Below, piece by piece: positions 5,706 through 5,797 of a stretch of DNA of 5,797 nucleotides. Position 1 is the first letter of the stretch. Each line of letters opens with the position of its first letter. Location: NCBI GenBank assembly GCA_944384285.1, contig CALWSX010000043.1, positions 1-5,797 of the forward strand, in the 5' to 3' direction. A program made the translations under genes and the position numbers. Source of the DNA: an uncultured Lachnospiraceae bacterium (GTDB lineage: Bacteria; Bacillota; Clostridia; Lachnospirales; Anaerotignaceae). The notes under the pieces were generated by a model. The model saw only the letters and a program-made list of their open reading frames with translations, made no database searches and was not told where the DNA came from.

Positions 5706-5797
5706 GTAACAGATAATTTTACGCCTGTAAATCCTTTAGAAATTAATAATGAGGTTATTTCTGAAGAAAACTTTATAATTAATTTTGAAAATGGTGT
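5706..5797 (+). CDS. Third-frame continuation of the beta-helix protein, partial
   Basis: After the TAA at 5701 a different frame remains open to the window edge and encodes VTDNFTPVNPLEINNEVISE and then a similar Asn/Glu/Ile-rich stretch. Its composition matches the preceding protein. In this frame the reading can be carried back to GTT at 5694, giving VTINVTDN directly after FTDE of the second frame. It is therefore the rest of the same gene, not a new one. Confidence 0.5.

Larger units (their letters stand above)
4463..5797 (+). pseudogene. Secreted beta-helix (pectin-lyase-like fold) surface protein, two frameshifts, 3' end outside window
   Basis: Joining three successive frames gives about 445 residues of one continuous protein that runs off the right edge. 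It opens with a Sec signal peptide (MKLRSKRLLSVFLSILMVFT, then ALNVTTFA, likely cut after Ala28) and a lysine-rich linker. Next comes YVDGTLGEDTTNDGSETSPV, KTLEKAIELA, a DUF1565-like entry into a right-handed parallel beta-helix. The body is rich in Asn, Gly and Ile with repeated GG(G/A)IY and GG(K/E)I motifs, as in large adhesin-like proteins on the surface of gut Firmicutes. Pectin-lyase-like describes the fold only; no lyase catalytic residues are evident. The ATG at 4463 has RBS AGGGGA 6 bases upstream and is preferred over an in-frame TTG at 4412, which would bury the signal peptide. The frame breaks near 4740 and again near 5693. In both places one added base restores a sensible reading, so the gene is decayed, phase-variable, or misread by sequencing. 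An anchor domain, if present, lies beyond the window. Confidence 0.8.

Noticed and set aside
1..5797. CRISPR array, tRNA or rRNA genes, IS ends, attachment sites
   Set aside because: No regularly spaced direct repeats, cloverleaf sequences, transposase motifs or terminal inverted repeats were found, including at the codA/MFS junction.

Overview
This is a low-GC window with strong AT bias, AGGAGG-like ribosome binding sites, sigma-A type promoters with 17 bp spacers, and a TTG start. It looks like an anaerobic Firmicute (class Clostridia or close), and the gene content fits a gut commensal. That assignment rests on base composition and gene style, not on a marker gene.

Left third (1-2569, minus strand): a complete PucR-family regulator gene (70-1275) lies downstream of a CodA-type cytosine deaminase gene (ending at 1424). 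Each has its own hairpin, and pucR has its own promoter (1309-1337). PucR proteins usually control nucleobase catabolism, so the pair plausibly formed a base-salvage locus. The deaminase gene has lost its 5' end. Its reading frame stays open across the first metal-binding motif (PHLHLD) but has no start codon upstream of that motif. The first ATG (2437) lies beyond it, so any product made from there should be inactive.

Middle (about 2563-2945): exactly where codA homology stops, about 50 codons of the C-terminus of an MFS transporter begin on the plus strand, with stop and terminator intact. The simplest reading is one deletion that removed the promoter region between a divergent codA/MFS pair, plus both 5' ends. 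An assembly misjoin would look the same.

Right half: an intact, apparently monocistronic MATE-family efflux transporter (2946-4298) has a good promoter and its own terminator. It is followed by a secreted right-handed beta-helix surface protein gene (4463 to beyond the window edge). That gene has a clear promoter, RBS and signal peptide but is interrupted twice by apparent single-base deletions (near 4740 and 5693). The frame resumes convincingly after each.

No rRNA, tRNA, CRISPR array, IS element, attachment site or origin is visible. I do not see a new multi-gene system. The items most worth following up are the codA/MFS scar, a Ser in place of the substrate-discriminating Asp-314 in CodA, and the doubly frameshifted surface protein. 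All three broken places also raise the question of sequence or assembly accuracy.
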